Shown: positions 24,940 to 34,136, counted from the first letter of the stretch. The stretch is DNA of 64,000 nt from Actinomadura xylanilytica (GCF_030283145.1 NZ_JASNWE010000004.1:1171704-1235703), one strand, 5' to 3'. Notes: generated from the sequence alone by a model not told the origin. Made by a program: numbers and translations.

Positions 24940-25773
24940 CTACCGCTTCTTCTTGCTGCGACGACGGACGATCAGCCGGTCGCTCGACTTGTTCGCCTGG
25001 CGAGTGCGGCCTTCCTTCTTACCGTTCGGGTTCACCGGGTGCCGGCCACCGGAGGTCTTGCCCTCACCACCACCGTGCGGGTGGTCGATCGGGTTCATGG
25101 CCACACCGCGGACGGTCGGGCGCTTGCCCTTCCACCGCATCCGGCCGGCCTTGCCCCAGTTGATGTTGGACTGCTCGGCGTTGCCGACCGCGCCGACCGT
25201 GGCGCGGCAGCGGAGGTCCACCATGCGCATCTCGCCCGAAGGCATGCGCAGGGTGGCGTACTTGCCCTCCTTGGCCAGCAGCTGGACGCCGGCACCCGCA
25301 CTGCGGGCCAGCTTGGCGCCGCCGGCGGGCCGCAGCTCGATGGCGTGGACGACCGTACCCGTCGGGATGTAGCGCAGCGGCAGGCAGTTGCCCGGCTTGA
25401 TGTCCGAGCCCTGCCCGTTCTCCACCCGGTCGCCCTGCTTCAGGCCGGTCGGCGCGAGGATGTAGCGCTTCTCGCCGTCGGCGTAGTGCAGCAGCGCGAT
25501 CCGCGCGGTGCGGTTGGGGTCGTACTCGATGTGCGCGACCTTGGCGGGAACCCCGTCCTTGTCGTGCCGGCGGAAGTCGATCACGCGGTAAGCGCGCTTG
25601 TGACCCCCGCCCTGGTGCCGGGTGGTGATGCGGCCGTGGTTGTTACGGCCGCCCTTCTTGGGGAGCGGACGCAGCAGCGACTTCTCCGGCTCACGGCGGG
25701 TGACCTCGACGAAGTCGGCCACGCTGGAGCCGCGACGACCTGGTGTCGTCGGCTTGTACTTACGGATGCCCAT
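24940..25773 (-). CDS. rplB: 50S ribosomal protein L2
   Basis: Highly conserved protein near the peptidyl transferase centre, needed for subunit association. The product is 277 aa. The signature around the conserved His reads GVAMNPIDHPHGGGEGK, with KTSGGRHPVNPNGK following. The N-terminus MGIRKYKPTTPGRRGSSVADF is standard. It follows rplW after 39 nt. Confidence 0.99.
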   Translation of the reverse strand: MGIRKYKPTTPGRRGSSVADFVEVTRREPEKSLLRPLPKKGGRNNHGRITTRHQGGGHKRAYRVIDFRRHDKDGVPAKVAHIEYDPNRTARIALLHYADGEKRYILAPTGLKQGDRVENGQGSDIKPGNCLPLRYIPTGTVVHAIELRPAGGAKLARSAGAGVQLLAKEGKYATLRMPSGEMRMVDLRCRATVGAVGNAEQSNINWGKAGRMRWKGKRPTVRGVAMNPIDHPHGGGEGKTSGGRHPVNPNGKKEGRTRQANKSSDRLIVRRRSKKKR

Positions 25774-25812
25774 CTTATTCGTTCATCCCTTGTCTGCCTC
25801 GGGGTCCCGGCT

Positions 25813-26112
25813 CTAGGCCGGGCCGCCGAAGATGTCGATCCGCTCGCCCTCGGCCAGGCTCACGATGGCGCGCTTGGTGTCCTTGCGCTTGCCGTAGCCG
25901 AACCGGGTGCGCTTGCGCTTGCCCTGGCGGTTGAGCGTGTTCACGTTCGTCACCTTGACGTTGAACACCGCCTCGACCGCCTGCTTGATCTGGGACTTGT
26001 TGGCGTCCGGGCGGACGACGAAGGTGTACTTGTTCTCGTCGAGCAGCCCGTAGCTCTTCTCCGAGACGACCGGCGCGATGATGACGTCGCGGGGGTCAGC
26101 GATCTTCTGCAT
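25813..26112 (-). CDS. rplW: 50S ribosomal protein L23
   Basis: Tunnel-exit protein and docking site for trigger factor and SRP. The product is 99 aa with DVIIAPVVSEKSYGLLDENKYTFVV, VEAVFNVKVTNVNTLNRQGK and RTRFGYGKRKDTKRAIVSL. It lies 11 nt after rplD. Confidence 0.98.
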   Translation of the reverse strand: MQKIADPRDVIIAPVVSEKSYGLLDENKYTFVVRPDANKSQIKQAVEAVFNVKVTNVNTLNRQGKRKRTRFGYGKRKDTKRAIVSLAEGERIDIFGGPA

Positions 26113-26123
26113 CTGTCCTCCCC

Positions 26124-26726
26124 CTACTTCTTCGTCACGCGCGAGATGAACTCGTCGTACGCCTTCTGCGTGAAGACGACTTCATCGTTCACCAGCACGT
26201 CATAGGTGTTGAGCTGGTCCGAGACGAGAACGTGCACGGCCGGCTCGTTGCGCAGGCTCTTCCAGGTCACGTCGTCCTCCCGGTCCAGGACCAGGAGCAC
26301 GCGGGTGGCCTCGGTGACGCCGCGCAGCGCCGCCAGCGCCGTCTTCGTCTTCGGAGTGTCGCCCTCGATCAGCCCGTCGACCACGTGCACCCGGCCGAAC
26401 CGGGCGCGGTCGGACAGGGCACCGCGCAGCGCGGCGGCCTTCATCTTCTTGGGCGTCTTCTGCGAGTAGTCCCGCTGCTGCGGACCGTGCACGACGCCGC
26501 CGCCGGCGAACTGCGGGGCACGGGTCGAGCCCTGACGGGCGCGGCCGGTGCCCTTCTGCCGGTACGGCTTCTTGCCACCGCCGGAGACTTCGCCCCGGGT
26601 CTTGGTCGAGTGCGTGCCCTGCCGCGCGGCGGCCAGCTGGGCCACCACGACCTGGTGGATCAGCGGCACGCTGGTCTTCGCGTCGAAGACCTCGGCGGGC
26701 AGGTCGATGTCGAGCTTGGAGGTCAC
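26124..26726 (-). CDS. rplD: 50S ribosomal protein L4
   Basis: Tunnel-constriction protein, and in some bacteria autoregulator of the S10 operon. The product is 200 aa with ARQGTHSTKTRGEVSGGGKKPYRQKGTGRARQGSTRAPQFAGGG. That extended loop lines the tunnel and is intact. The GTG start overlaps the rplC stop in a GTGA arrangement. Confidence 0.98.
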   Translation of the reverse strand: MTSKLDIDLPAEVFDAKTSVPLIHQVVVAQLAAARQGTHSTKTRGEVSGGGKKPYRQKGTGRARQGSTRAPQFAGGGVVHGPQQRDYSQKTPKKMKAAALRGALSDRARFGRVHVVDGLIEGDTPKTKTALAALRGVTEATRVLLVLDREDDVTWKSLRNEPAVHVLVSDQLNTYDVLVNDEVVFTQKAYDEFISRVTKK

Positions 26727-27373
26727 TTGCCCGTCCCCTTCACTGCGTCGCGGACCAGGACCACGCCGCCGTTGGGACCGGGAACCGCGCCCTTGATGAG
26801 GAGCAGGTTCTTCTCCGGGTCGATGGCATGGATGGTCAGGTTCTGCACGGTGGTGCGGGCGTTTCCGTGCCGCCCCGCCATGCGGAGGCCCTTGAAGACG
26901 CGACCGGGGGTCGCGCAGCCGCCGATCGAGCCCGGCGAGCGGTGCTTGCGCTGGGTGCCGTGCGAAGCGCTCAGGCCCTTGAACCCGTGGCGCTTCATCA
27001 CCCCCGCGGTGCCCTTGCCCTTGCTGGTGCCGGTGACGTCGATCTTCTGGCCGGCCTCGAAGACCTGAACGGTGATCTCCTGGCCGAGTTCGAACTCGGT
27101 GGTGTCGTCAGCCCGCAGTTCGACGAGGTAGCGGCGCGGCGTGACGCCGGCCTTCTCGAAGTGACCCGTGCGCGGCTTGTTCACCTTGCGCGGATCGATC
27201 TGACCGAACCCGAGCTGGACGGCGGTGTAGCCGTCGGTCTGCTGGGAGCGGAGCTGGGTGACGACACACGGCCCGGCCTGGACGACGGTCACCGGAACGA
27301 TCCGGCCCTCATCGTCGAAGACCTGGGTCATGCCGAGCTTCTCGCCCAGGACGCCCTTCCTCTGCGTACTCAT
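26723..27373 (-). CDS. rplC: 50S ribosomal protein L3
   Basis: Early-assembly protein reaching the peptidyl transferase centre. The product is 216 aa from MSTQRKGVLGEKLGMTQVF, with VTGTSKGKGTAGVMKRHGF and GSIGGCATPGRVFKGLRMAGRHGN near the methylated Gln/loop region. A longer in-frame start is rejected because AAGGGA sits well before the ATG at 27373 and family members start there. It lies 13 nt after rpsJ. Confidence 0.98.
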   Translation of the reverse strand: MSTQRKGVLGEKLGMTQVFDDEGRIVPVTVVQAGPCVVTQLRSQQTDGYTAVQLGFGQIDPRKVNKPRTGHFEKAGVTPRRYLVELRADDTTEFELGQEITVQVFEAGQKIDVTGTSKGKGTAGVMKRHGFKGLSASHGTQRKHRSPGSIGGCATPGRVFKGLRMAGRHGNARTTVQNLTIHAIDPEKNLLLIKGAVPGPNGGVVLVRDAVKGTGK

Positions 27374-27386
27374 CTCGGTGCGTCCC

Positions 27387-27695
27387 TTAGAGCTTGATCT
27401 CGATGTCAACGCCGGCCGGAAGGTCGAGTCGCATCAGCGAGTCGACCGTCTTGGGCGTCGGGTCGATGATGTCGATCAACCGCTTGTGCGTGCGCATCTC
27501 AAAGTGCTCGCGCGAGTCCTTGTACTTGTGCGGCGAGCGGATGACGCAGTACACGTTCTTCTCGGTCGGCAGCGGCACCGGGCCCGCGACCTTGGCGCCC
27601 GTCCGCGTCACCGTCTCAACGATCTTCTTCGCGGAGGTGTCGATGACCTCGTGGTCGTAGGCCTTGAGCCGGATGCGGATCTTCTGTCCCGCCAT
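27387..27695 (-). CDS. rpsJ: 30S ribosomal protein S10
   Basis: Head protein that also forms the NusB-S10 antitermination complex. The product is 102 aa: MAGQKIRIRLKAYDHEVID, GPVPLPTEKNVYCVIRSPHKYKDSREHFEMRTHKRLIDI. It is the first gene of the S10 operon. The tuf gene ends 95 nt upstream with a hairpin at 27750-27778. No clear promoter is seen, so read-through from tuf or a divergent promoter may serve it. Confidence 0.98.
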   Translation of the reverse strand: MAGQKIRIRLKAYDHEVIDTSAKKIVETVTRTGAKVAGPVPLPTEKNVYCVIRSPHKYKDSREHFEMRTHKRLIDIIDPTPKTVDSLMRLDLPAGVDIEIKL

Positions 27696-27749
27696 GGTGG
27701 CCTCGGTGTCCTTTGCTGGTAGTGCCGCTGTTACTCGGTGTCCGTCGGC

Positions 27750-27778
27750 GCGGCGGCCCCGCTGGGCGGGGCCGCCGC
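27750..27778 (-). terminator. Hairpin downstream of tuf
   Basis: A perfect 13-bp GC-only stem (GCGGCGGCCCCGC with its complement, 3-base loop) sits 13 bases after the tuf stop. There is no T-tract. It probably separates the str operon from the S10 operon. Confidence 0.6.
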
Positions 27779-27790
27779 GGCGACGAGGTG

Positions 27791-28984
27791 CTACTTGTTG
27801 ATCTTGATCACTCGACCGGCGCCGACCGTCCGGCCACCCTCACGGATGGCGAACTTCAGCCCCTCCTCCATCGCGATGGGCTGGATGAGCTCGACGTTCA
27901 TCTCGGTGTTGTCGCCCGGCATGACCATCTCGGTGCCGTCGGGCAGGTTCACCACGCCGGTCACGTCCGTGGTCCGGAAGTAGAACTGCGGCCGGTAGTT
28001 GTTGAAGAACGGCGTGTGCCGTCCGCCCTCGTCCTTGGACAGGATGTAGACCTGCGCCTCGAACGCGGTGTGCGGGGTGTTGGTGCCCGGCTTGATGATG
28101 CACTGGCCGCGCTCGACGTCCTCGCGCTTGATGCCGCGCAGCAGCAGGCCCACGTTGTCGCCGGCCTGGCCCTGGTCGAGCAGCTTGCGGAACATCTCGA
28201 CACCGGTGACCGTGGTGGAGGTCGAGGTGTCCTTGATGCCGATGATGTCGACGGTCTCGTTGACGTTGACCACGCCGCGCTCGATCCGGCCGGTCACCAC
28301 GGTGCCGCGGCCGGTGATCGAGAAGACGTCCTCGATCGGCATCAGGAAGGGCTTGTCGGTGTCACGCACCGGCTCGGGCACGTTCTCGTCGACGGCGTTC
28401 ATCAGCTCGACGATCGAGTCGGCCCACTTCGCGTCGCCCTGGAGCGCCTGGAAGGCCGAGACGCGCACGACCGGAAGGTCGTCGCCCGGGAACTCGTACT
28501 CCGACAGCAGCTCGCGGACCTCGAGCTCGACGAGCTCCAGGATCTCCTCGTCATCGACCATGTCGCACTTGTTCAGCGCGACGACGATGTAGGGGACGCC
28601 GACCTGGCGGGCCAGGAGCACGTGCTCCTTGGTCTGCGGCATCGGGCCGTCGGTCGCGGCGACCACCAGGATGGCGCCGTCCATCTGCGCGGCACCGGTG
28701 ATCATGTTCTTGATGTAGTCCGCGTGACCCGGGCAGTCGACGTGCGCGTAGTGCCGCGCCTCGGTCTGGTACTCGACGTGCGAGATCGAGATGGTGATAC
28801 CGCGCTCGCGCTCTTCCGGCGCCTTGTCGATGTCCTCGAACGGCGTGAACGGGTTGAGGTCCGGGAACTTGTCGTGGAGCACCTTGGTAATCGCCGCGGT
28901 AAGCGTGGTCTTACCGTGGTCGATGTGACCAATGGTGCCGATGTTCACGTGCGGCTTCGTCCGCTCGAACTTGGCCTTCGCCAC
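27791..28984 (-). CDS. tuf: Elongation factor Tu
   Basis: GTPase that delivers aminoacyl-tRNA to the ribosomal A site. The product is 397 aa. G-motifs: GHIDHGKTT (P-loop), DCPGHADY and NKCD. Domain 2 and 3 blocks are intact. The residues usually changed in elfamycin-resistant EF-Tu, for example in GPMPQTKEHV and in the YRPQFYFRTTDVTG block, look wild type. It lies 84 nt after fusA and is the last gene of the str operon. Confidence 0.99.
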   Translation of the reverse strand: MAKAKFERTKPHVNIGTIGHIDHGKTTLTAAITKVLHDKFPDLNPFTPFEDIDKAPEERERGITISISHVEYQTEARHYAHVDCPGHADYIKNMITGAAQMDGAILVVAATDGPMPQTKEHVLLARQVGVPYIVVALNKCDMVDDEEILELVELEVRELLSEYEFPGDDLPVVRVSAFQALQGDAKWADSIVELMNAVDENVPEPVRDTDKPFLMPIEDVFSITGRGTVVTGRIERGVVNVNETVDIIGIKDTSTSTTVTGVEMFRKLLDQGQAGDNVGLLLRGIKREDVERGQCIIKPGTNTPHTAFEAQVYILSKDEGGRHTPFFNNYRPQFYFRTTDVTGVVNLPDGTEMVMPGDNTEMNVELIQPIAMEEGLKFAIREGGRTVGAGRVIKINK

Positions 28985-29068
28985 TGGGTTGCTCCTTGTT
29001 ACGATCCTCGGCCGTCTGCACGACCGCTTCGATGTACGTCTTGGTGATCTGAGGCAGGCCGGGTACTA

Positions 29069-31180
29069 CTACTCGCCCCGTGCCTTGGCGATGATCTCCT
29101 GCGCGACGTTCCCTGGAACCTCGGCGTAGGAGTCGAACTGCATGGTGAAGACAGCCCGGCCCTGGGTCTTGCTGCGCAGATCACCCACGTAGCCGAACAT
29201 CTCGGAGAGCGGAACGAGTGCCTTGATGACCCGCAGGCCCGAACGCTCGTCCATGGACTGGACCTGACCGCGGCGGCTGTTGAGGTCGCCGATCACATCG
29301 CCCATGTTGTCCTCGGGCGTGCTGACCTCGACCGCCATCATCGGCTCCAGCAGCGTGGGGGTCGCCCGGCGGGCGGCCTCCTTGAACGCCATGGAGCCGG
29401 CGACCTTGAACGCCATTTCCGAGGAGTCCACCTCATGGTAGGCGCCGTCACGCAGGGTGACCTTGACGCCCACCATCGGGTAACCGGCGAGGACGCCGAA
29501 CTCGGCGGCCTCCTGGCAGCCCGCGTCGACCGACGGGATGTACTCCCGCGGGATGCGGCCACCGGTGACCTTGTTCTCGAACTCGTAGCCGTCGCTGCCG
29601 CCGCCCAGCGGCTCCAGGTCGATGATCACGCGGCCGAACTGGCCCGAGCCACCCGTCTGCTTCTTGTGGGTGTACTCGACCTTCTCGACCTTCTTGGCGA
29701 TCGTCTCGCGGTAGGCCACCTGCGGGCGGCCGACGTTGGCGTCGACCTTGAACTCGCGCTTCATCCGGTCGACGAGGATCTCCAGGTGGAGCTCGCCCAT
29801 GCCGGAGATGACGGTCTGCCCGGTCTCCTCGTCGGAGCGGACGGTGAACGACGGGTCCTCTTCGGCCAGCCGCTGGATCGCGGTGCCCAGCTTCTGCTGG
29901 TCGGCCTTGGTCTTCGGCTCGATCGCGACGTGGATCACCGGCGCCGGGAAGTTCATCGACTCCAGGACGATCGGGTTCTTCTCGTCGCACAGCGTCTCAC
30001 CGGTGGTGGTCTGCTTGAGACCCATCACCGCGACGATGTCGCCGGCGCCCGCGCGCTCGATCTCGGTGCGCTTGTTGGCGTGCATCCGGTAGATCTTGCC
30101 GATCCGCTCCTTGCGCTCCTTGACCGAGTTCAGCACGGTCATTCCGGAGGTCAGGACGCCCGAGTAGATCCGCACGAAGGTCAGCTTGCCCAGGTGCGGG
30201 TCGCTCGCGATCTTGAACGCCAGCGCCGACAGCGGCTCGTCCTCGCTGGGCTTGCGCTCCAGCGTCTTGTCCTCGTCGCGCACGGCGTGGCCCTCGATGG
30301 CATCCACGTCGAGCGGCGAGGGCAGGTAGCGGACGATCGCGTCCAGCAGCGGCTGCACGCCCTTGTTCTTGAAGGCCGTGCCGCACGTCACCGGGGTGAG
30401 CTTCGCCGCGATGGTCGCGCGGCGGATGCCGGCGTAGAGCTGCTCCACGGTGGGCTCGGTGCCCTCCAGGTACAGCTCCATGATCTCGTCGTCGGCCTCG
30501 GCCAGCGTCTCGACCAGCTTGTCGTGCCACTCGCGGGCGACCTCGGTGTGCGTGTCGGGGATGTCGACGGTGTCGTACATCTCGCCGAGCTTGGCCTCCT
30601 CGTTCCAGAGGAGCGCCTGCATCGTCACCAGGTCGATGACGCCCTTGAAGTCGGCCTCGGCGCCGATCGGCAGCTGCAGCGCCAGCGGGACCGCGTTGAG
30701 CCGGTTCTCGATCATGTCGACGCAGCGGTGGAACTCCGCGCCGACGCGGTCGAGCTTGTTGACGAAGCACATGCGAGGAACGCCGTACCGGTCGGCCTGA
30801 CGCCAAACGGTCTCGGACTGGGGCTCCACACCGGCCACACCGTCGAACACGGCGACAGCGCCGTCGAGCACCCGCAGGTTGCGTTCCACTTCGACGGTGA
30901 AGTCGACGTGGCCCGGGGTGTCGATGATGTTGATCGTGTGCTTGACCTCGTCGACGGGCCATTCGCAGGTGGTGGCCGCGGAGGTGATGGTGATTCCCCG
31001 CTCCTGCTCCTGCTCCATCCAGTCCATGGTGGCAGCGCCGTCATGGACCTCGCCGATCTTGTAGCTCATCCCCGTGTAGTAGAGGATGCGCTCGGTCGTC
31101 GTGGTCTTGCCCGCGTCGATATGGGCCATGATCCCGATGTTGCGGACCTTGGCCAGGTCTACACCGGTTTTGGTAGCCAC
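29069..31180 (-). CDS. fusA: Elongation factor G
   Basis: GTPase that drives translocation and, with RRF, ribosome recycling. The product is 703 aa and starts with GTG. G-motifs: AHIDAGKTTTTERIL, DTPGHVDFTVEVER and NKLDRVGAE. Domains II-V follow (GRPQVAYRETI marks domain IV). It lies 43 nt after rpsG. Confidence 0.99.
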   Translation of the reverse strand: MATKTGVDLAKVRNIGIMAHIDAGKTTTTERILYYTGMSYKIGEVHDGAATMDWMEQEQERGITITSAATTCEWPVDEVKHTINIIDTPGHVDFTVEVERNLRVLDGAVAVFDGVAGVEPQSETVWRQADRYGVPRMCFVNKLDRVGAEFHRCVDMIENRLNAVPLALQLPIGAEADFKGVIDLVTMQALLWNEEAKLGEMYDTVDIPDTHTEVAREWHDKLVETLAEADDEIMELYLEGTEPTVEQLYAGIRRATIAAKLTPVTCGTAFKNKGVQPLLDAIVRYLPSPLDVDAIEGHAVRDEDKTLERKPSEDEPLSALAFKIASDPHLGKLTFVRIYSGVLTSGMTVLNSVKERKERIGKIYRMHANKRTEIERAGAGDIVAVMGLKQTTTGETLCDEKNPIVLESMNFPAPVIHVAIEPKTKADQQKLGTAIQRLAEEDPSFTVRSDEETGQTVISGMGELHLEILVDRMKREFKVDANVGRPQVAYRETIAKKVEKVEYTHKKQTGGSGQFGRVIIDLEPLGGGSDGYEFENKVTGGRIPREYIPSVDAGCQEAAEFGVLAGYPMVGVKVTLRDGAYHEVDSSEMAFKVAGSMAFKEAARRATPTLLEPMMAVEVSTPEDNMGDVIGDLNSRRGQVQSMDERSGLRVIKALVPLSEMFGYVGDLRSKTQGRAVFTMQFDSYAEVPGNVAQEIIAKARGE

Positions 31181-31223
31181 TGTGCCCTCGCGTCGTCTCG
31201 TCGTCAGTCGTTGTTCCGCCGGA

Positions 31224-31694
31224 TTACCAGCGGTAGTGCGCGAAGGCCTTGTTGGACTCCGCCATCTTGTGGGTGTCCTCGCGCTTCTTCACAGAAGCAC
31301 CGAGGCCGTTGCTCGCGTCGAGCAGCTCGTTCATCAGCCGCTCGGTCATGGTCTTCTCGCGACGCTGCCGGGCGTACACCACCAGCCAGCGCAGGGCCAG
31401 GGTGGTGCTGCGCGCCGGCCGCACCTCCACCGGGACCTGGTAGGTCGCGCCACCGACACGGCGGCTGCGGACCTCCAGGGTCGGCTTCACGTTGTCGAGC
31501 GCGCGCTTGAGCGTGACGACCGGGTCGTTGCCGGTCTTCTCGCGGGCGCCTTCGAGGGCCTCGTAAACGATGCCCTGCGCGATGGAACGCTTGCCGTCCA
31601 GGAGAATCTTGTTGATGAGCGCGGTGACCAGCGGCGAGTTGTACACCGGGTCAGCGATCAGCTGGCGCTTGCCAGCAGGGCCCTTGCGCGGCAT
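31224..31694 (-). CDS. rpsG: 30S ribosomal protein S7
   Basis: Primary binder of the 16S 3-prime major domain and, in E. coli, repressor of the str operon. The product is 156 aa: MPRKGPAGKRQLIADPVYNS, VGGATYQVPVEVRPARSTTLALRWLV, and a C-terminus ending NKAFAHYRW. Its ATG shares one base with the rpsL stop. Confidence 0.98.
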   Translation of the reverse strand: MPRKGPAGKRQLIADPVYNSPLVTALINKILLDGKRSIAQGIVYEALEGAREKTGNDPVVTLKRALDNVKPTLEVRSRRVGGATYQVPVEVRPARSTTLALRWLVVYARQRREKTMTERLMNELLDASNGLGASVKKREDTHKMAESNKAFAHYRW

Positions 31695-32068
31695 CAGCTC
31701 TTCTCCTTCTTCGCGCCGTACTTGCTACGCGCCTGCTTGCGGTTACGCACACCCTGGGTGTCGAGCGACCCCCGGATGATCTTGTACCGAACACCCGGCA
31801 GGTCCTTCACCCGGCCGCCGCGCACGAGCACGATCGAGTGCTCCTGAAGGTTGTGCCCGACGCCGGGGATGTAGGCCGTGACCTCAATCCCGCTGGTCAG
31901 CCGGACACGGGCGACCTTACGAAGCGCCGAGTTCGGCTTCTTGGGCGTCGTCGTGTAGACGCGCATGCAGACCCCCCTGCGCTGGGGGCTCTCCTTCAGC
32001 GCGGGCGTCTTGTTCTTGGTCACCTTGTCCTGGCGGCCCTTTCGGACCAGCTGCTGGATCGTGGGCAC
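31694..32068 (-). CDS. rpsL: 30S ribosomal protein S12
   Basis: Decoding-centre protein and the target region of streptomycin resistance. The product is 124 aa. Both classical resistance lysines are unchanged (TTTPKKPNS and GGRVKDLPG), so the S12 sequence predicts streptomycin sensitivity at this target. PGVGHNLQEHS has Val where many actinobacteria have Glu. First gene of the str operon, with a promoter at 32369-32397. Confidence 0.98.
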   Translation of the reverse strand: MPTIQQLVRKGRQDKVTKNKTPALKESPQRRGVCMRVYTTTPKKPNSALRKVARVRLTSGIEVTAYIPGVGHNLQEHSIVLVRGGRVKDLPGVRYKIIRGSLDTQGVRNRKQARSKYGAKKEKS

Positions 32069-32368
32069 CGCGTCTCCGTCTTCCTCGTACCAAGCCGGTA
32101 AGTCTTGTTCTGCCAGAGTTCTGCTTGCGCGGAACCCGTCATCACTACCTCACGGGAGGCTGTGACCTGCCGGTTTCCCGACCTCTCCGACCCCCGCGGT
32201 CGGGCGTGTCGCCGCCCCACGGAGTTCAAGCCGCGTGAAACCGACACAGACCGCCCGGCCCGCAAAGAGGGCCGAATCAAGCCGGGGAGTTGGTTGCGGC
32301 GCTGGGCCTGGCACCTGCCTCACCACGCGCACGCAGAGTGGACCCGCATAGTACGGGCACAGGGAGAG

Positions 32369-32397
32369 AGGTTACCGACCCCCGGGCGAAAGTGCAA
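32369..32397 (-). promoter_or_regulatory. Predicted promoter of the str operon
   Basis: On the minus strand TTGCAC (32392-32397) and TAACCT (32369-32374) are spaced by 17 bases and point to rpsL. They lie just after the terminator of the preceding gene, as expected for an independent operon promoter. Confidence 0.65.
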
Positions 32398-32482
32398 AGC
32401 GAGCAGCGCACTATCGTGCGCACACCCTCCGGCGCAAGACCCCGGAGCACTCCGGGATGACCTTCCCGTAATCCCCAACGTT

Positions 32483-32538
32483 CGAATGCCGGCGGGTGTT
32501 CCGTCCCTCCAAGGGACCGGAACACCCGCCGGCATTCG
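32483..32538 (-). terminator. Long hairpin terminator downstream of the Gln/Pro-rich gene
   Basis: An inverted repeat with 21-bp perfect arms (beginning CGAATGCCGG and ending CCGGCATTCG) extends inward by a further GTCCC-GGGAC pairing after one bulged base. It lies 18 bases past the stop codon. There is no T-run. Confidence 0.75.
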
Positions 32539-32555
32539 GTGCGGCACGGCCCCGC

Positions 32556-34136
32556 TTACAACATGAACGCCACGACGGCGACCACGATCACCACGATCGC
32601 GACGGCGCCGGCGATGATGAACAGGTTCTTGTTGCCGCCCTTGCTCTCGGACGCTCCCGCATAGCCGGGGTACCCGCCCTCACCGGCCGGCTGGCCGTAC
32701 TGCTGCTGGCCGTACTGCTGCTGCTGGCCGGGCTGCTGACCGTAGGCGGCCTGCCCGTACTGCTGCTGGTCGCCCTGCTGGCCGTACGGTGCCTGCTGCT
32801 CGGGCTGGCCGTACTGCTGCTGCTGACCGTACTGCTGCTGGCCGCCGTACCCCTGCTGCTGCTCGGGCTGACCGAACTGCTGTGCGCCGTACTGCTGCTG
32901 ACCGTAGCCCTGTTCGGCCTGCTGCTGGCCGGCCGGCAGCCACTGCTGCTGACCGAGGTCCATGCGGGTGTGCTCGGGCATCCCGGCCGGCTCGGCAGGC
33001 GGCTGGCCGGTGCCCGGGTCGAACGCCTGCGTCGGTACGCCGTCGTCGATCCGGCCCTGCTCGCCCGTGCCGGACGGCTGGGGGACGCCGAACGCCGGAG
33101 ACTCCTCCATCGGCGCGGCGTGCGAGCCCGCCCCGAAGCCGGAGTCGGGCGGCGGAACCATCATCGTGCGCTCGTGGTCGCCCTGGCCCTGCTGCGGTTC
33201 CTGGCCCCACGGCTCGGGCGCGGGCGCCTGTGCGGGGGCCTGCCAGGGCGGGCCGGCCGGTGCCTGCTGCGGGGGTGCGTACTGAGGGGGCGCCTGCTGC
33301 GGGGGTGCCTGCTGCGGGGGTGCCTGCTGAACGGGAGGCTCGGACCTGCGCTCGGGGCCCGTCGCGACCGGGATGTCGGTGCCCGGCGACCAGTGCAGCG
33401 TGGCGGCATCGTCGATCTGGGGCCGGGGCTTCTCGGGCTCGCTCCCGGGACCCGGGACGATCAGGGTGCGGTCGGTGGCGGACTCCACTGGGGGCTGGCC
33501 GTACTGCTGCTGCGGCTCCTGGGGCGACCCGTGCTGCGGCTGCTGCGGGTAGCCGGGCTGCTGCGGCGCCTGCTGCGGCGGCTGACCGTACGACGGCTGC
33601 GGCGGCTGGCCGTACAACGGCTGGCCGGGCTGAGTCTGCTGGGGCTGCTGGGGCTGCTGGCCGTACTGCTGCTGCTCCCCCTGCTGCTGGCCCTGGCCCT
33701 GCGCGGGTGGCTGGCCGTACTGCTGCTGTGGCTCCTGCGGGGCCGGGTAGCCACCAGAGCCGGGAGAAGCACCGTAAGGCGGCTGACCCGCGGGCGGCTG
33801 CCCGTACTGGGGCTGGTCCTGTGCGGGCGCGTACGGCTGCTGGGGCGGCGCCTGCGGGGTTTGCGGGGGCTGCTGCACCTGCATCGGCTCGACCATGGTG
33901 GGCGGTGGTGGCGCGGGTGCCCGCCGCTCCCCCTGCTGGGGCTGCGGCGGTGCCTGCTGCGGCGGCGGTGGTGCGGGCTGGCCACCCAGTTGGGGTGCGC
34001 CGAAGACCACCGTTCGGTCACCTAGCGGCCTCGCGGGCGGCTCGTTCTGCTGCTCGCCCTGGGCTCCGCCCCTGCCCTGCTCCTCGTCCTCCGGCAACGG
34101 CCACTGGGGTCCCTGCGTGCCGTCATTCTCGGTCAT
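32556..34136 (-). CDS. Gln/Pro-rich tail-anchored protein with repeated Thr motifs
   Basis: Unrecognised 526-aa protein. Residues 1-495 are low complexity, dominated by Gln, Pro, Gly and Tyr, with many QQQYGQ-like units. The only hydrophobic segment is the C-terminal NLFIIAGAVAIVVIVVAVVAFML region (about 500-526, quoted short: FIIAGAVAIVVIVV), so this is a tail-anchored membrane protein with a cytoplasmic N-terminus. Within the low-complexity part five Thr motifs recur: DRTVVF (Thr42), DRTLIV (Thr224), ERTMMV (Thr324), PTQAF (Thr369) and EHTRMD (Thr390). Such sites resemble Ser/Thr-kinase targets read by FHA domains; this is inference. It lies alone between rpoC and rpsL with its own terminator. 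Confidence 0.8.
   Translation of the reverse strand: MTENDGTQGPQWPLPEDEEQGRGGAQGEQQNEPPARPLGDRTVVFGAPQLGGQPAPPPPQQAPPQPQQGERRAPAPPPPTMVEPMQVQQPPQTPQAPPQQPYAPAQDQPQYGQPPAGQPPYGASPGSGGYPAPQEPQQQYGQPPAQGQGQQQGEQQQYGQQPQQPQQTQPGQPLYGQPPQPSYGQPPQQAPQQPGYPQQPQHGSPQEPQQQYGQPPVESATDRTLIVPGPGSEPEKPRPQIDDAATLHWSPGTDIPVATGPERRSEPPVQQAPPQQAPPQQAPPQYAPPQQAPAGPPWQAPAQAPAPEPWGQEPQQGQGDHERTMMVPPPDSGFGAGSHAAPMEESPAFGVPQPSGTGEQGRIDDGVPTQAFDPGTGQPPAEPAGMPEHTRMDLGQQQWLPAGQQQAEQGYGQQQYGAQQFGQPEQQQGYGGQQQYGQQQQYGQPEQQAPYGQQGDQQQYGQAAYGQQPGQQQQYGQQQYGQPAGEGGYPGYAGASESKGGNKNLFIIAGAVAIVVIVVAVVAFML

Larger units (their letters stand above)
32069..32555. other. Intergenic region upstream of rpsL
   Basis: 487 nt separate rpsL from the Gln/Pro-rich gene upstream. 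It holds the terminator of that gene (32483-32538), the predicted rpsL promoter (32369-32397) and about 300 nt of rpsL leader with no recognised riboregulator. Confidence 0.6.

Noticed and set aside
27791..28984. Elfamycin-resistant EF-Tu
   Set aside because: The known resistance positions that could be located look like the sensitive type.
31694..32068. Streptomycin-resistance-type rpsL
   Set aside because: Both resistance-associated lysines are wild type; the Val in PGVGHN is a variable position between phyla.
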